The translations under genes were made by a program, and so were the position numbers. A DNA stretch of 53,179 nucleotides from Verrucomicrobiota bacterium (GTDB taxonomy: Bacteria > Verrucomicrobiota > Verrucomicrobiia > Chthoniobacterales > UBA10450). The stretch is taken from NCBI GenBank assembly GCA_003220055.1, contig QHRF01000080.1, positions 1 through 53,179 on the forward strand, read 5' to 3'. The notes beneath the pieces are model-generated. The model searched no databases and had not been told where the DNA came from. It saw only the letters and a list, made by a program, of their open reading frames with translations. Shown here piece after piece: positions 7,868 through 16,016 of the stretch. Position 1 is the first letter of the stretch, and each line of letters opens with the position of its first letter.

Positions 7868-9349
7868 ATGGCTTATCGCTCATTTCGGCATTTTCTCGAA
7901 ACGCTTGAACAAGCGGGCGAGCTGACCCGCGTTGCCGATTCGGTCGACACCAATTTGCTCATTGCGGAATGGGCTGACCGCGAGATGAAATCACCCGGCG
8001 GCGGAAAGGCCTTGCTGTTCGAGCAGCCTGTCGTCGATGGGAAAATTTCGAAATTTCCGGTGGCGATCAACACGATGGGCTCGCGCAAGCGGATCGCGAT
8101 GGCGCTCGGACGCGAAAGCATTGATGAGATCGCGCAGGAAATTCAGCTGATTCTCAAAGCAAAACCGCCGACCGATCTGCGCGAAGGCTGGAGTTTGCTC
8201 AAACAGGGAATTCATCTGCTGCACGCGCGACCGAAGAATGTGCGTGAAGCGGCATGCCAGGAAGTCGTCCACAACATCGAGTCCGGTACCGGACCGGCGG
8301 ATGATTTTTCGCTGCGCGATCTGCCGATTTTGAAATGCTGGCCGAAGGATGGCGGGCGTTTCATCACCCTGCCGAATGTGCACACGCGCGATCCCGAAAC
8401 CGGCGCGCGCAACGTCGGCGTGTATCGGATGCAAATTTTCGATGAACGAACGACGGCGATGCATTGGCAGGTCCACAAAGTGGGCGCGCGCCACGGCAAA
8501 CGTTATTACGAACGCAACGAACGGATGCCGGTCGCGGTCACCCTCGGCGGCGATCCGGCACTCTCTTTCGCGGCGACTGCGCCATTGCCGGATGGCCTGG
8601 ATGAAATTTTGTTCGCCGGATTTTTGCGGCGCAAATCGATCGAAATGGTGCAATGCAAAACGATCGATCTCGAAGTCCCGGCTGATGTCGATTTTGTTTT
8701 AGAAGGCTACGTCCAACCAGGGGAGATGCTGCCGGAAGGACCGTTCGGCGACCACACCGGTTATTACACCGCGGTCGAGGACTATCCCGTTTTTCATTTG
8801 ACCACAATCACGCATCGACGGGACCCCGTTTACCCAACGACGATCGTCGGAATTCCGCCGATGGAGGATTTTTACATCGGCGACGCGGTCGTGCGGATTT
8901 TTCTGCCGGTGTTCAAGATGAATTTTCCGGAATTGGTGAACATGACCCTGCCGGCTGAGGGTGTTTTTCACAATCTTGTCTTCGTCAGCATTCGGAAACA
9001 GTATCCCTATCAGGCGTTCAAGGTGATGCACGGACTCTGGGGCATGGGCCAGATGATGTTCAGCAAATACATCGTGGTCGTGGACGAAGACTGCGACGTG
9101 CACAACACCAGCGAAGTGTTGTTCCGCCTCTGCGCCAATACCGATCCTGCGCGCGATACAACCGTCATCAAAAATCCGAGTGATTCCCTCGATCACGCGC
9201 CGACCGAGCAAAATATCGGTTCGCACATGGGGTTTGACGCAACGCGCAAATTGCCGGGTGAAAATTATCACCGGCAGTGGCCGGAGCTGCTTAAGATGAC
9301 AGACGAAGCGAAGGCGTTGGTGGATGCGCTGCAAAAGAAAACGCGTTGA
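7868..9349 (+). CDS. UbiD family prenylated-FMN decarboxylase
   Basis: 493 residues, normal for UbiD. It has the N-terminal YRSFRHFLETLEQAGELTRV segment, the central GVYRMQIFDERTTAMHWQ stretch typical for the prFMN-binding region, EGPFGDHTGYYT around residue 295 and the C-terminal VVVDEDCDVHNTSEVLFR segment. UbiD enzymes decarboxylate aromatic or alpha,beta-unsaturated acids, for example in quinone synthesis. No partner ubiX or quinone gene lies beside it, so the substrate is not fixed. A strong hairpin follows its stop. Confidence 0.9.
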   Translation: MAYRSFRHFLETLEQAGELTRVADSVDTNLLIAEWADREMKSPGGGKALLFEQPVVDGKISKFPVAINTMGSRKRIAMALGRESIDEIAQEIQLILKAKPPTDLREGWSLLKQGIHLLHARPKNVREAACQEVVHNIESGTGPADDFSLRDLPILKCWPKDGGRFITLPNVHTRDPETGARNVGVYRMQIFDERTTAMHWQVHKVGARHGKRYYERNERMPVAVTLGGDPALSFAATAPLPDGLDEILFAGFLRRKSIEMVQCKTIDLEVPADVDFVLEGYVQPGEMLPEGPFGDHTGYYTAVEDYPVFHLTTITHRRDPVYPTTIVGIPPMEDFYIGDAVVRIFLPVFKMNFPELVNMTLPAEGVFHNLVFVSIRKQYPYQAFKVMHGLWGMGQMMFSKYIVVVDEDCDVHNTSEVLFRLCANTDPARDTTVIKNPSDSLDHAPTEQNIGSHMGFDATRKLPGENYHRQWPELLKMTDEAKALVDALQKKTR

Positions 9350-9373
9350 TCCGCGCCCGCGGGATCAACGCGT
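9341..9373 (+). terminator. Strong hairpin after the ubiD-like gene
   Basis: A perfect 12-bp stem (ACGCGTTGATCC / GGATCAACGCGT) with a 9-base GC loop overlaps the stop codon region. There is no T-run after it, so it may be a Rho-dependent or mRNA-stability structure rather than a classical terminator. Confidence 0.5.
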
Positions 9374-9396
9374 CGCTGAAGTAATCAATTCCTAAA

Positions 9397-9786
9397 TTAC
9401 GGTCTGCGGAATAACTTGCCGGTATCGACATCGCGCGTCAATCCACCCGGCGGAACCCCCCGCAAATCATAAACACGTCCGGTGTAAGGACTGCGATACA
9501 TTCCCGGTCCACCGGCACGGGTCGCGAACGGATAACCTCCCGACGGTGGCGGACCGTATTCGCGAGCCCGATCTTCCTGGATCGCGTGGCCAATCAAGGC
9601 GCCCGTGGCGGCTCCAGCAGCTGCGCCGATTAGAGCGCCGCGCGGACCACCGCTGGCGAGACCGCCGATGAGAGCACCGGCACCGGCGCCGGCCGCAGCT
9701 CCCTGGCCGGTTGGGGTATCGCACGAGTAGAGACCGAACGCGGCGAGCAAAACGCCGCACATCAGTGTGAAAAGCTTCTTGTTCAT
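9397..9786 (-). CDS. Glycine-zipper lipoprotein with SPY-RVYD-LFRRP tail
   Basis: The ORF track starts at 9819, but the ATG at 9786 gives a lipoprotein signal (MNKKLFTLMCGVLLAAFGLYSC) and is preferred (129 residues). After the lipobox Cys come alternating Gly/Ala blocks (AAAGAGAGALIGGLASGG...GAAAGAATGALIGHA), a glycine-zipper domain that usually inserts in membranes. The C-terminus SPYTGRVYDLRG...DTGKLFRRP is shared with the neighbouring gene at 9869. Function unknown; probably an envelope protein. Confidence 0.8.
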   Translation of the reverse strand: MNKKLFTLMCGVLLAAFGLYSCDTPTGQGAAAGAGAGALIGGLASGGPRGALIGAAAGAATGALIGHAIQEDRAREYGPPPSGGYPFATRAGGPGMYRSPYTGRVYDLRGVPPGGLTRDVDTGKLFRRP

Positions 9787-9868
9787 AATGATCTCTTCGC
9801 TAGCCCATTGAACGCGCAAGTAAAACGAATGTTGCGCTCCAAAAACGAACTATCCCCCGCGAAAATGA

Positions 9869-10177
9869 CTATGGCTTGCGGAAAAGCTTGTTCACACCCT
9901 CGTCCAGGATCAACGTCCCGTGTCCCAATTTTCGGGCATCGTAGACCCGGGCGGAGTACGGGCTTTGCACGAAGCCCGAAGCCGTAGCGGAGCCTTTGTT
10001 CGCGTTAATTCCCGCCGGGTAATCTTTTCCCTTGGGCATTGGGTATTTCTTGGCTGCATCTTCGGGCGTTACCACAACCGCCTTGGGTTCCTCGCCGAGT
10101 GCGTAGAGCTTGGTAAGTGGAGCAAACGTTACGGATGCGACCAACAATGCTGAAACTAATGCTAAGTATTTCTTCAT
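9869..10177 (-). CDS. Small exported protein sharing SPY-RVYD-LFRKP tail
   Basis: 102 residues with a signal peptide (MKKYLALVSALLVASVTFAPLTKLYA). The mature part has a KYPMPKGKDYPAG segment and ends QSPYSARVYDARKLGHGTLILDEGVNKLFRKP, matching the C-terminal motif of the lipoprotein encoded 82 bp away. It lacks the glycine zipper. The two genes look like diverged neighbours sharing a short C-terminal module of unknown role, perhaps for surface retention or binding. Confidence 0.75.
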   Translation of the reverse strand: MKKYLALVSALLVASVTFAPLTKLYALGEEPKAVVVTPEDAAKKYPMPKGKDYPAGINANKGSATASGFVQSPYSARVYDARKLGHGTLILDEGVNKLFRKP

Positions 10178-10227
10178 ATTAATAATTACGGTTTCGATGG
10201 CTCAGACGGATGGCGCTTTCTGCTCAT

Positions 10228-11049
10228 TCAAAAGAGTTTGAGCAGTTGGGTTGCAATCCGGGCGGCCTTTTCCAATTTGTTTAGGCCATATTCTTTTTCG
10301 AACACACGAAATTTGTCCAGCTCCATTCGGCGCAATAGCCCCCGGTAAATCGACGCCATGATCTCTGCCGCCACCATCGACTTACGATCTTCCCGCGGCA
10401 AAGTTTCAGCGGCGCGCGCGAAGAAGTGCCGCGCCCGTCCGGCCTCAAACTGCATCAGTTGGACAAAGCGGTCGTTGTATTGTCGATCTTGGAGTTCCTT
10501 CTCCGAATAATTGAAACGCGCCAAATCCTCGAGCGGCAAATAAATCCGGTCAGCGCGCAGGTCTTTGCGGACGTCGCGGATAATATTAGTCACCTGCAAA
10601 GCCAGCCCGAGCTGGACGGCATATTCCTTACAGGCGGGATTGCGGTAACCGAAAATTTCAATGCTAACCAGTCCGACGGCGCTGGCCACTCGATAACAAT
10701 AGACCCGCAATTCATCGAACGTCTGGTAACGCTTGATGCTCAGGTCCATTTCGACGCCGGCGATGATCTCCTCGAGCATTTCCGGAGTAAGCGCGTACTT
10801 CTCCATCAGCTGGCGGACGTCAGCTGCGAATGAGGATTCGTCAGGCCGAGCCTTCCGCAACCATTCCCGCCACCCGTTCAACCGGCGCCTTTTCTCCTCC
10901 GTCCTAAGATCGACATCGTCCGCGATGTCATCAATCACGCGGCAAAAGGCATAGAAAGTTGTGATATCGCCCCGGCGTTCCCGTCCGAGCGAAACAAAAG
11001 CGAGCGCGAGATTTGATTTGCTGGTTCGGGTAATTTTCGCCGCATTCAC
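10228..11049 (-). CDS. Squalene/phytoene synthase family protein (HpnD-like)
   Basis: 273 residues. Both Asp-rich motifs of head-to-head prenyl synthases are visible: RVIDDIADD (about residue 37) and NIIRDVRKD (about residue 153), plus YCYRVASAVGLVSIEIFGY. The length and the FYAFCRVIDDIAD block fit HpnD-type presqualene diphosphate synthases of hopanoid synthesis or bacterial phytoene synthases. No hpnC, hpnE or shc gene lies in the window, so hopanoid versus carotenoid use stays open. It acts at the inner membrane on farnesyl or geranylgeranyl diphosphate. The membrane protein upstream on the same strand ends 18 bp before it. Confidence 0.88.
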   Translation of the reverse strand: MNAAKITRTSKSNLALAFVSLGRERRGDITTFYAFCRVIDDIADDVDLRTEEKRRRLNGWREWLRKARPDESSFAADVRQLMEKYALTPEMLEEIIAGVEMDLSIKRYQTFDELRVYCYRVASAVGLVSIEIFGYRNPACKEYAVQLGLALQVTNIIRDVRKDLRADRIYLPLEDLARFNYSEKELQDRQYNDRFVQLMQFEAGRARHFFARAAETLPREDRKSMVAAEIMASIYRGLLRRMELDKFRVFEKEYGLNKLEKAARIATQLLKLF

Positions 11050-11067
11050 GACCGGAGTTTGGGCTTT

Positions 11068-12246
11068 TTAATATTCAATCCACGCCTGTTGATAGACATG
11101 GCCGGTTTCGCCACGCCGGAACAGGCAAACCCATGAGGCAAGCAACCAACCTGTGATAAACCCGCGCAGGAAAACAAAAATCGATTTCCAAATGATCATC
11201 GCGACCAGGCGATCGGCGATGGCGCCGCGCATGATGGCATCCGCGGTTGTGAGAAAGAAAAAGTGGATCCCGGAAATGAGCAGGAACCAGCCGAATCGGC
11301 TGAGATTATTCCGAATAAATTCGCGATGCGCCCGGATAGCTTCGCGCAAGGTCTCATTATGGAGTGCGAGCGAAATTTGGACTGAACTGAAAGCGATGAT
11401 CAATCCGCACATCAGCACGCGCTCGATCGGGAGATAATCAAGCACGTCGGGAATGTTCATGAAGTAAGCAAGCAAGAGCGGAAGCCGCACAATCAAAAAG
11501 CCCACCAGCACGACGATGCCGGCCCATTCCAAAACGTAACTGAACCGACGCATGCCAAAGCGGAAAAGCTCGCCTTCCTCAAAACTCAAACCGCGGATCC
11601 AGGCGAAGCAAACCGCTATTAAATAAACCTGGATGTAAACGCCGAAGAGATATTCAAAGATAAATGCCACTGCATCGACACTCGCGGAGACTTGCAAGAC
11701 GCCTTGCTCTGGGAGCAATCCGCCCCACAACGGCAGCGCCCAGTAGATAATCGGTTTGCTCAGCGCCGCGACCGCGCTGAGCAACACGATCAGATAAACC
11801 AGATAACCCCAAAAATGGAACCGCTTCTGCAACGCGCGCACGAGCGCGCCGTGCAAACCCCGCCAGTTGATCAGCATCAGCACGGCCGCAATTGCCGATA
11901 ATGGATAAGTGGTCGTGGCGTTGTCGAAAATTCCAGCGACGCCTTCCAACGCCGGCAGCGGCGCTTCCCGCCAGATCTCCATGAATGTTGGCCAATGCCA
12001 GTTTGCCATCGATACGATCTGCGTGAGATCGACATCGGCCGTGCTTTGAATCGGAGTGAACGTGGAAAACTGAAAGGCAAAATAAGCGAACCCGAGGAGC
12101 ACGAACGTGAGCCAGACACGCTTGTAACGAAGCACACAACGAAAGCCGTCACGCAACGGCACGCGGACGGGATTAAAGAGCAGGACGATGACATAGCCGC
12201 TGAACAACCCGATCAGCGGGTAGACGCGGGACAAACCCGTGGACAT
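11068..12246 (-). CDS. Polytopic membrane protein of unknown function
   Basis: The ORF is listed from 12342, but that would overlap lepB by 88 bp. The ATG at 12246 (MSTGLSRVYPLIGLF) lies 8 bp after the lepB stop and is preferred (392 residues). About eight to nine hydrophobic segments are visible, with a large loop after the second (TADVDLTQIVSMANWHWPTFM) and an amphipathic stretch ALHNETLREAIRAHREFIRNN before the last helices. I do not recognise a family. Being directly behind lepA-lepB it is probably in the same transcript. Confidence 0.75.
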   Translation of the reverse strand: MSTGLSRVYPLIGLFSGYVIVLLFNPVRVPLRDGFRCVLRYKRVWLTFVLLGFAYFAFQFSTFTPIQSTADVDLTQIVSMANWHWPTFMEIWREAPLPALEGVAGIFDNATTTYPLSAIAAVLMLINWRGLHGALVRALQKRFHFWGYLVYLIVLLSAVAALSKPIIYWALPLWGGLLPEQGVLQVSASVDAVAFIFEYLFGVYIQVYLIAVCFAWIRGLSFEEGELFRFGMRRFSYVLEWAGIVVLVGFLIVRLPLLLAYFMNIPDVLDYLPIERVLMCGLIIAFSSVQISLALHNETLREAIRAHREFIRNNLSRFGWFLLISGIHFFFLTTADAIMRGAIADRLVAMIIWKSIFVFLRGFITGWLLASWVCLFRRGETGHVYQQAWIEY

Positions 12247-12254
12247 CTTTAGGC

Positions 12255-13334
12255 CTAACGAATCAAGCCCCAGTGCGGAATGAATGGCCAGTAGACAAAC
12301 AATCCGCGTCCGACCAAGTTTCTTTCCGGCACCGGCCCCCACCAGCGGCTGTCAAAACTGTTGTAGCTGTTGTCGCCCATCGCGAAATAGGTGTGCCTCG
12401 GCACTTCAAACGCTTTCACCGGATCGGACAGCGCCAGATGCCCCGGACCATATCCCCGGTATCCATCTCGCGCTTCCATCACTCGTTGGAAGCCAAAACC
12501 TTCCACGACCTTTCCGTTGACATACAACTTCGGCGGCTCGATTCGCAAACTGTCCCCGGGTAAACCGGCCAACCGCTTAATGTAGAACTGTGTTTGATCG
12601 CCAATGTCGGGAATGTTTTTCGTCCGAAAAACAAATACATCGCCACGATGCGGTTTGACAAAGTTGTAACTAAATTTGTCGACGAATACCTGGTCGCCCG
12701 TGTCGACCGCGCCGCGGGCGATGACTTCGCCGCGATGATAACGAACTCCGGGTGAGACCCTGAAATCCGCTCCCAATTGCTCCGGGGGACAGTAAACCAG
12801 GAATTTCTGATGCTGGCAGATGATTCTCGACCAGGTGAAGAAAAAGAAAAACTTCTGACGTTGAACTTGCAAGACCTCGTCGTTCTCGCGCGAAACGACG
12901 TTGATGTAATTGCGACCGCGAAGAATAAACTCAGCGACCTGCTGAAAAATACCCGGCGGTTCCTTCGTCATCGGATGCCCGATGATGCCGTTGAGCGTCG
13001 GCTGCATCGAACCGGTCGGGATTTTGAACGGCTGCAGAAAGTAGGAGCGAATACTGATCGCCACGACAATCGCGACCAGAATCACTTCGCAATTCTCCCG
13101 CCAATGCGATTCCCACGTCACCGGCGTGAGCTGGTGGAGTTTCGCATCCAGCTCTTCAGCGCGACCTTCAATCTGTTTTCGGTCGTGTTGGCGCAACGCG
13201 GCATGAAGTCGCCGAATGTCCGCGGCGACCGCATCATAGGTCTCGGCGTCCAAAACATCGCGCTTGTAGCGCAAATATTTCTGGGCGTGGCGGAGCAACA
13301 GTTTGCTGTGTTTAACGTAGCGCGACGTGAACAT
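12255..13334 (-). CDS. lepB: Signal peptidase I
   Basis: 359 residues, longer than the minimal enzyme. A soluble N-terminal region of about 80 residues precedes one transmembrane helix (VILVAIVVAISIRSYF). The catalytic Ser motif is IPTGSMQPTL (about residue 112), the box with the general-base Lys is YIKRLAGLPGD (about residue 254), and AMGDNSYNSFDSRWWG is the C-terminal box. Between the Ser box and the GDQVFVDKF box lies an extra stretch of roughly 80-90 residues (GIFQQVAEFILRGRNY... to RGAVDT). It cleaves signal peptides at the outer face of the inner membrane. lepA lies upstream on the same strand, the common lepA-lepB pairing. Confidence 0.95.
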   Translation of the reverse strand: MFTSRYVKHSKLLLRHAQKYLRYKRDVLDAETYDAVAADIRRLHAALRQHDRKQIEGRAEELDAKLHQLTPVTWESHWRENCEVILVAIVVAISIRSYFLQPFKIPTGSMQPTLNGIIGHPMTKEPPGIFQQVAEFILRGRNYINVVSRENDEVLQVQRQKFFFFFTWSRIICQHQKFLVYCPPEQLGADFRVSPGVRYHRGEVIARGAVDTGDQVFVDKFSYNFVKPHRGDVFVFRTKNIPDIGDQTQFYIKRLAGLPGDSLRIEPPKLYVNGKVVEGFGFQRVMEARDGYRGYGPGHLALSDPVKAFEVPRHTYFAMGDNSYNSFDSRWWGPVPERNLVGRGLFVYWPFIPHWGLIR

Positions 13335-13338
13335 GAGT

Positions 13339-13463
13339 TAAATGACGAAGCACGAATGTCGAAACACGAAATAATGACAAAGCCCGAATAACAAAAGGGT
13401 CATCGACGCCGCAGTCTCGTTCACGGTTCGAGCTTTAGTCATTCGGATTTCATTCGTCATTCC
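13339..13463. repeat. Inverted repeat in the lepA-lepB gap
   Basis: The gap carries AATGACGAAGCACGAATG near the lepB start and its imperfect reverse complement CATTCG..TTCATTCGTCATT at 13440-13462, enclosing about 80 bp. This fits a small non-coding repeat element inserted between two co-oriented genes. Confidence 0.5.
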
Positions 13464-13477
13464 TGTTTCGTCCTTTC

Positions 13478-13497
13478 AAAGCGCATCATTGCGCTTT
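13478..13497 (-). terminator. Hairpin overlapping the lepA stop codon
   Basis: A perfect 8-bp stem AAAGCGCA / TGCGCTTT with a TCAT loop spans the lepA stop. No clear U-run follows, so termination is unproven; it may protect the lepA mRNA end. Confidence 0.4.
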
Positions 13498-15282
13498 CAG
13501 CACCTCAATAAATGCTTCCTGCGGAATGTTGATCTTCCCGATGCTCTTCATTCGTTTTTTTCCTTCTTTCTGTTTCTCCAGCAGTTTGCGTTTCCGGGTG
13601 ATGTCGCCGCCGTAGCATTTCGCGGTCACGTTTTTTCGCAAGGCCGAAACACTCTCGCGCGCAATAATTTTTCCACCAATCGCCGCCTGAATCGCCACCT
13701 GATAAAGCTGCCTCGGAATCACTTCCTTTAGCTTCGACGCCAGCTGACGTCCCCTTCCCTCTGCCCGGTCCTTGTGAACAATGGTCGAAAACGCGTCCAC
13801 CGGCTCGCCATTTACGAGCAGATCGAGTTTCACCAGTTTCGCAGCGCGATAACCGGTGTGTTCGTAATCCATCGAACCATAGCCGCGCGTGATCGACTTA
13901 ATCTTGTCGTTAAAATCAACCAGGATCTCGTTCAACGGCAGTTCGCAATGCAACATCACCCGCCGCGAATCCAGCGTCTCGGTGTGGTCCATTTGTCCGC
14001 GCTTCTCCAAAATCAATTGCAACAGGTCGCCAATATTTTCGTTCGGGCAAAGCACGTAGGCTTTCACGATCGGCTCCCGGATTTCCTTGATCTGGCTCGG
14101 ATCCGGCAAATGCGCCGGATTGTCGATTAAGAGCGTTTCGCCACGCGTCGTTACCACTTCGTAAACCACGCTCGGGCTCGTCGCGATGATGTCCATATTG
14201 TATTCGCGTCGCAATCGCTCCTGGATGATTTCCATGTGGAGCAGTCCGAGAAATCCACAGCGAAAACCAAATCCAAGCGCGACTGAGCTCTCCGGTGTGT
14301 AAATGAACGCTGAATCGTTCAAGCGCAGTTTCCCAATCGCGGTTTTCAAATGTTCGAAGTCGCCGGTGTTGATCGGATAAATCCCGCTGAACACCATTGG
14401 GTGAATTTCTTGAAATCCCGGTAGCGGTTCCCGCGCGGGATTACGCTGATCGGTGATCGTGTCGCCGATTTTCATGTCGGCGATCGTTTTGATGTTGGCG
14501 ATAAAATAACCGACGTCGCCCGCGTGCAGCCGCTGCTGTGTAAACATTTTTGGCGTGAATATGCCCACTTCTTTGATTTCGTAGCGGCCGTCGTTGCTCA
14601 TCATCCTGATCGCCTGATCTGGTTCCATTTTTCCCGATACCACCCGGACGTGTCCGATAACGCCGCGATAAACGTCGAAGACAGAATCGAACACCAGCGC
14701 ACGCAATGTTTCGTCCTTCGGTTTTTCCGGCGCCGGAATCCGGTGCACAATCGCTTCCAGAATTTCGTCGATCCCGATTCCCATCTTCGCGCTCGCTTCG
14801 ATCGCCTCCTCGGCTGGAATCGCGAGAATTTCCTCCAGTTGACGCTTCACCGACGGCACATCCGCGTTCGGCAAATCGATTTTGTTAATAATCGGCACAA
14901 TCGTCAGGCCTTGTTTATGCGCGAGATGGACGTTCGCCACTGTTTGCGCCTCTACTCCTTGCGCAGCATCGACAATCAAGAGCGCGCCTTCGCACGCGGC
15001 GAGGCTTCGTGAAACCTCGTAGGCAAAATCGACGTGGCCAGGCGTGTCGAGAAGGTTCAAAAGATACGTCTGCCCGTCTTTTGCGCGATAATGCATCGTC
15101 ACCGGATGCGCTTTGATCGTGATCCCGCGTTCGCGCTCCAAATCCATCGAATCAAGAAGTTGATCTTGCTTGTCGCGCTCGTGGATCGTCCCCGTCGTCT
15201 CGAGCAATCGATCGGACAAAGTGGTTTTGCCGTGATCGATGTGCGCGATGATGCAGAAATTGCGCGTCAGTTCGATTGCCAT
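13486..15282 (-). CDS. lepA: Elongation factor 4 (back-translocase LepA)
   Basis: 598 residues, the standard length. The GTPase motifs are AHIDHGKTTLSDRL, DTPGHVDF, NKIDLP and the switch region ERGITIKAH. The LepA-specific C-terminal domain is present (SALRKNVTAKCYGGDITRKRKLLEKQKEGKKRMK). It remodels elongating ribosomes under stress. No intact upstream partner on the same strand. lepB follows after 151 bp that contain an inverted repeat. Confidence 0.98.
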   Translation of the reverse strand: MAIELTRNFCIIAHIDHGKTTLSDRLLETTGTIHERDKQDQLLDSMDLERERGITIKAHPVTMHYRAKDGQTYLLNLLDTPGHVDFAYEVSRSLAACEGALLIVDAAQGVEAQTVANVHLAHKQGLTIVPIINKIDLPNADVPSVKRQLEEILAIPAEEAIEASAKMGIGIDEILEAIVHRIPAPEKPKDETLRALVFDSVFDVYRGVIGHVRVVSGKMEPDQAIRMMSNDGRYEIKEVGIFTPKMFTQQRLHAGDVGYFIANIKTIADMKIGDTITDQRNPAREPLPGFQEIHPMVFSGIYPINTGDFEHLKTAIGKLRLNDSAFIYTPESSVALGFGFRCGFLGLLHMEIIQERLRREYNMDIIATSPSVVYEVVTTRGETLLIDNPAHLPDPSQIKEIREPIVKAYVLCPNENIGDLLQLILEKRGQMDHTETLDSRRVMLHCELPLNEILVDFNDKIKSITRGYGSMDYEHTGYRAAKLVKLDLLVNGEPVDAFSTIVHKDRAEGRGRQLASKLKEVIPRQLYQVAIQAAIGGKIIARESVSALRKNVTAKCYGGDITRKRKLLEKQKEGKKRMKSIGKINIPQEAFIEVLKAQ

Positions 15283-15318
15283 GAAAGTCGCACTATGCTG
15301 GGCGGCGGATGCTCGGTC

Positions 15319-15441
15319 AATCGTACCCCTTTGTCATTTCGACCGAAGGGGAAAAGTCTCTAAATATTTCCGAGCGCGACGGAACTGAAATAGTAAGAGA
15401 TGTCTCGGTCCGAGCCGGACTGGCATATGGCTCGACATGAC
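15319..15441. repeat. TGTCATTTCGACC...GGCTCGACATGACA element with nested GTCCG palindrome
   Basis: The 191-bp gap between the divergent lepA and FHA genes holds TGTCATTTCGACC near 15319 and the roughly inverted end GGCTCGACATGACA at about 15428-15441. Nested near the right end is GGTCCGAGCCGGACTGGCAT (15407-15426). It looks like one mobile-derived repeat carrying another. Any lepA and FHA promoters must lie in or beside it. Confidence 0.55.
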
Positions 15442-15473
15442 AGGAAATTTGTCGGTAACGTAACATCGACATC

Positions 15474-15974
15474 ATGCCCAAGCTGGTTCTCACGACCGAA
15501 GCCCAAGGCAAAGTCGCCTACGAATTTGCCGAGCGCTCGATCACCATCGGCCGCGCGCCCGACAACATGATCGTGATCGACGATCCGTCGGTTTCGAACC
15601 GGCATGCGCAATTGGAGCTGAGCGGTGAGACTTATCGCCTGAAAGATCTCGATTCGACCAACGGCACGAAGGTCAACGGCATTCCCATTACCCAGACAAC
15701 GCTGCGTTTCGAGGACCGGATTCGTTTCGGCGCAATCGAAGCCCGTTTCGAGCCGGACGTCCGCGGATCGCAACCGCTCCCGCAACGCGAAACAATCGAA
15801 GCCAAGCTAGCCGAATCGAGCGCCGCGCCGTCTGGTTTTGGCAATGCCTCACCATTCCGGCAGAGATCGACATCTCGTGATTCGGAGCGTTTTATCGTTT
15901 TCGGAATCGCCGCCGTCGCGGTTCTCACATTTCTCGGCAGCATGATTGCCGTGCTCGTGATGCGCGCGCCGTGA
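15474..15974 (+). CDS. FHA-domain protein with C-terminal membrane anchor
   Basis: 166 residues. The FHA domain (about 20-95) has the conserved ITIGRAPDN, SVSNRHAQLE and DSTNGTKVNG motifs used to bind phosphothreonine. A low-complexity linker follows, then one hydrophobic helix (FIVFGIAAVAVLTFLGSMIAVLVM) at the extreme C-terminus, so the FHA domain faces the cytoplasm. No Ser/Thr kinase gene is nearby, so the partner is unknown. Transcribed divergently from lepA. Confidence 0.88.
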   Translation: MPKLVLTTEAQGKVAYEFAERSITIGRAPDNMIVIDDPSVSNRHAQLELSGETYRLKDLDSTNGTKVNGIPITQTTLRFEDRIRFGAIEARFEPDVRGSQPLPQRETIEAKLAESSAAPSGFGNASPFRQRSTSRDSERFIVFGIAAVAVLTFLGSMIAVLVMRAP

Positions 15975-16016
15975 TTTGTCCTACCATCTGCAAAAATCTG
16001 CGTAATCTGTGGATGA

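Noticed and set aside
9341-9373. Classical Rho-independent terminator after the UbiD-like gene
   Set aside because: The stem is strong, but there is no T-run after it, so only a hairpin is claimed with moderate confidence.
12247-12342. N-terminal 32 residues of the membrane protein ORF (11068-12342)
   Set aside because: They would overlap the lepB coding end by 88 bp; the ATG at 12246 is better placed.
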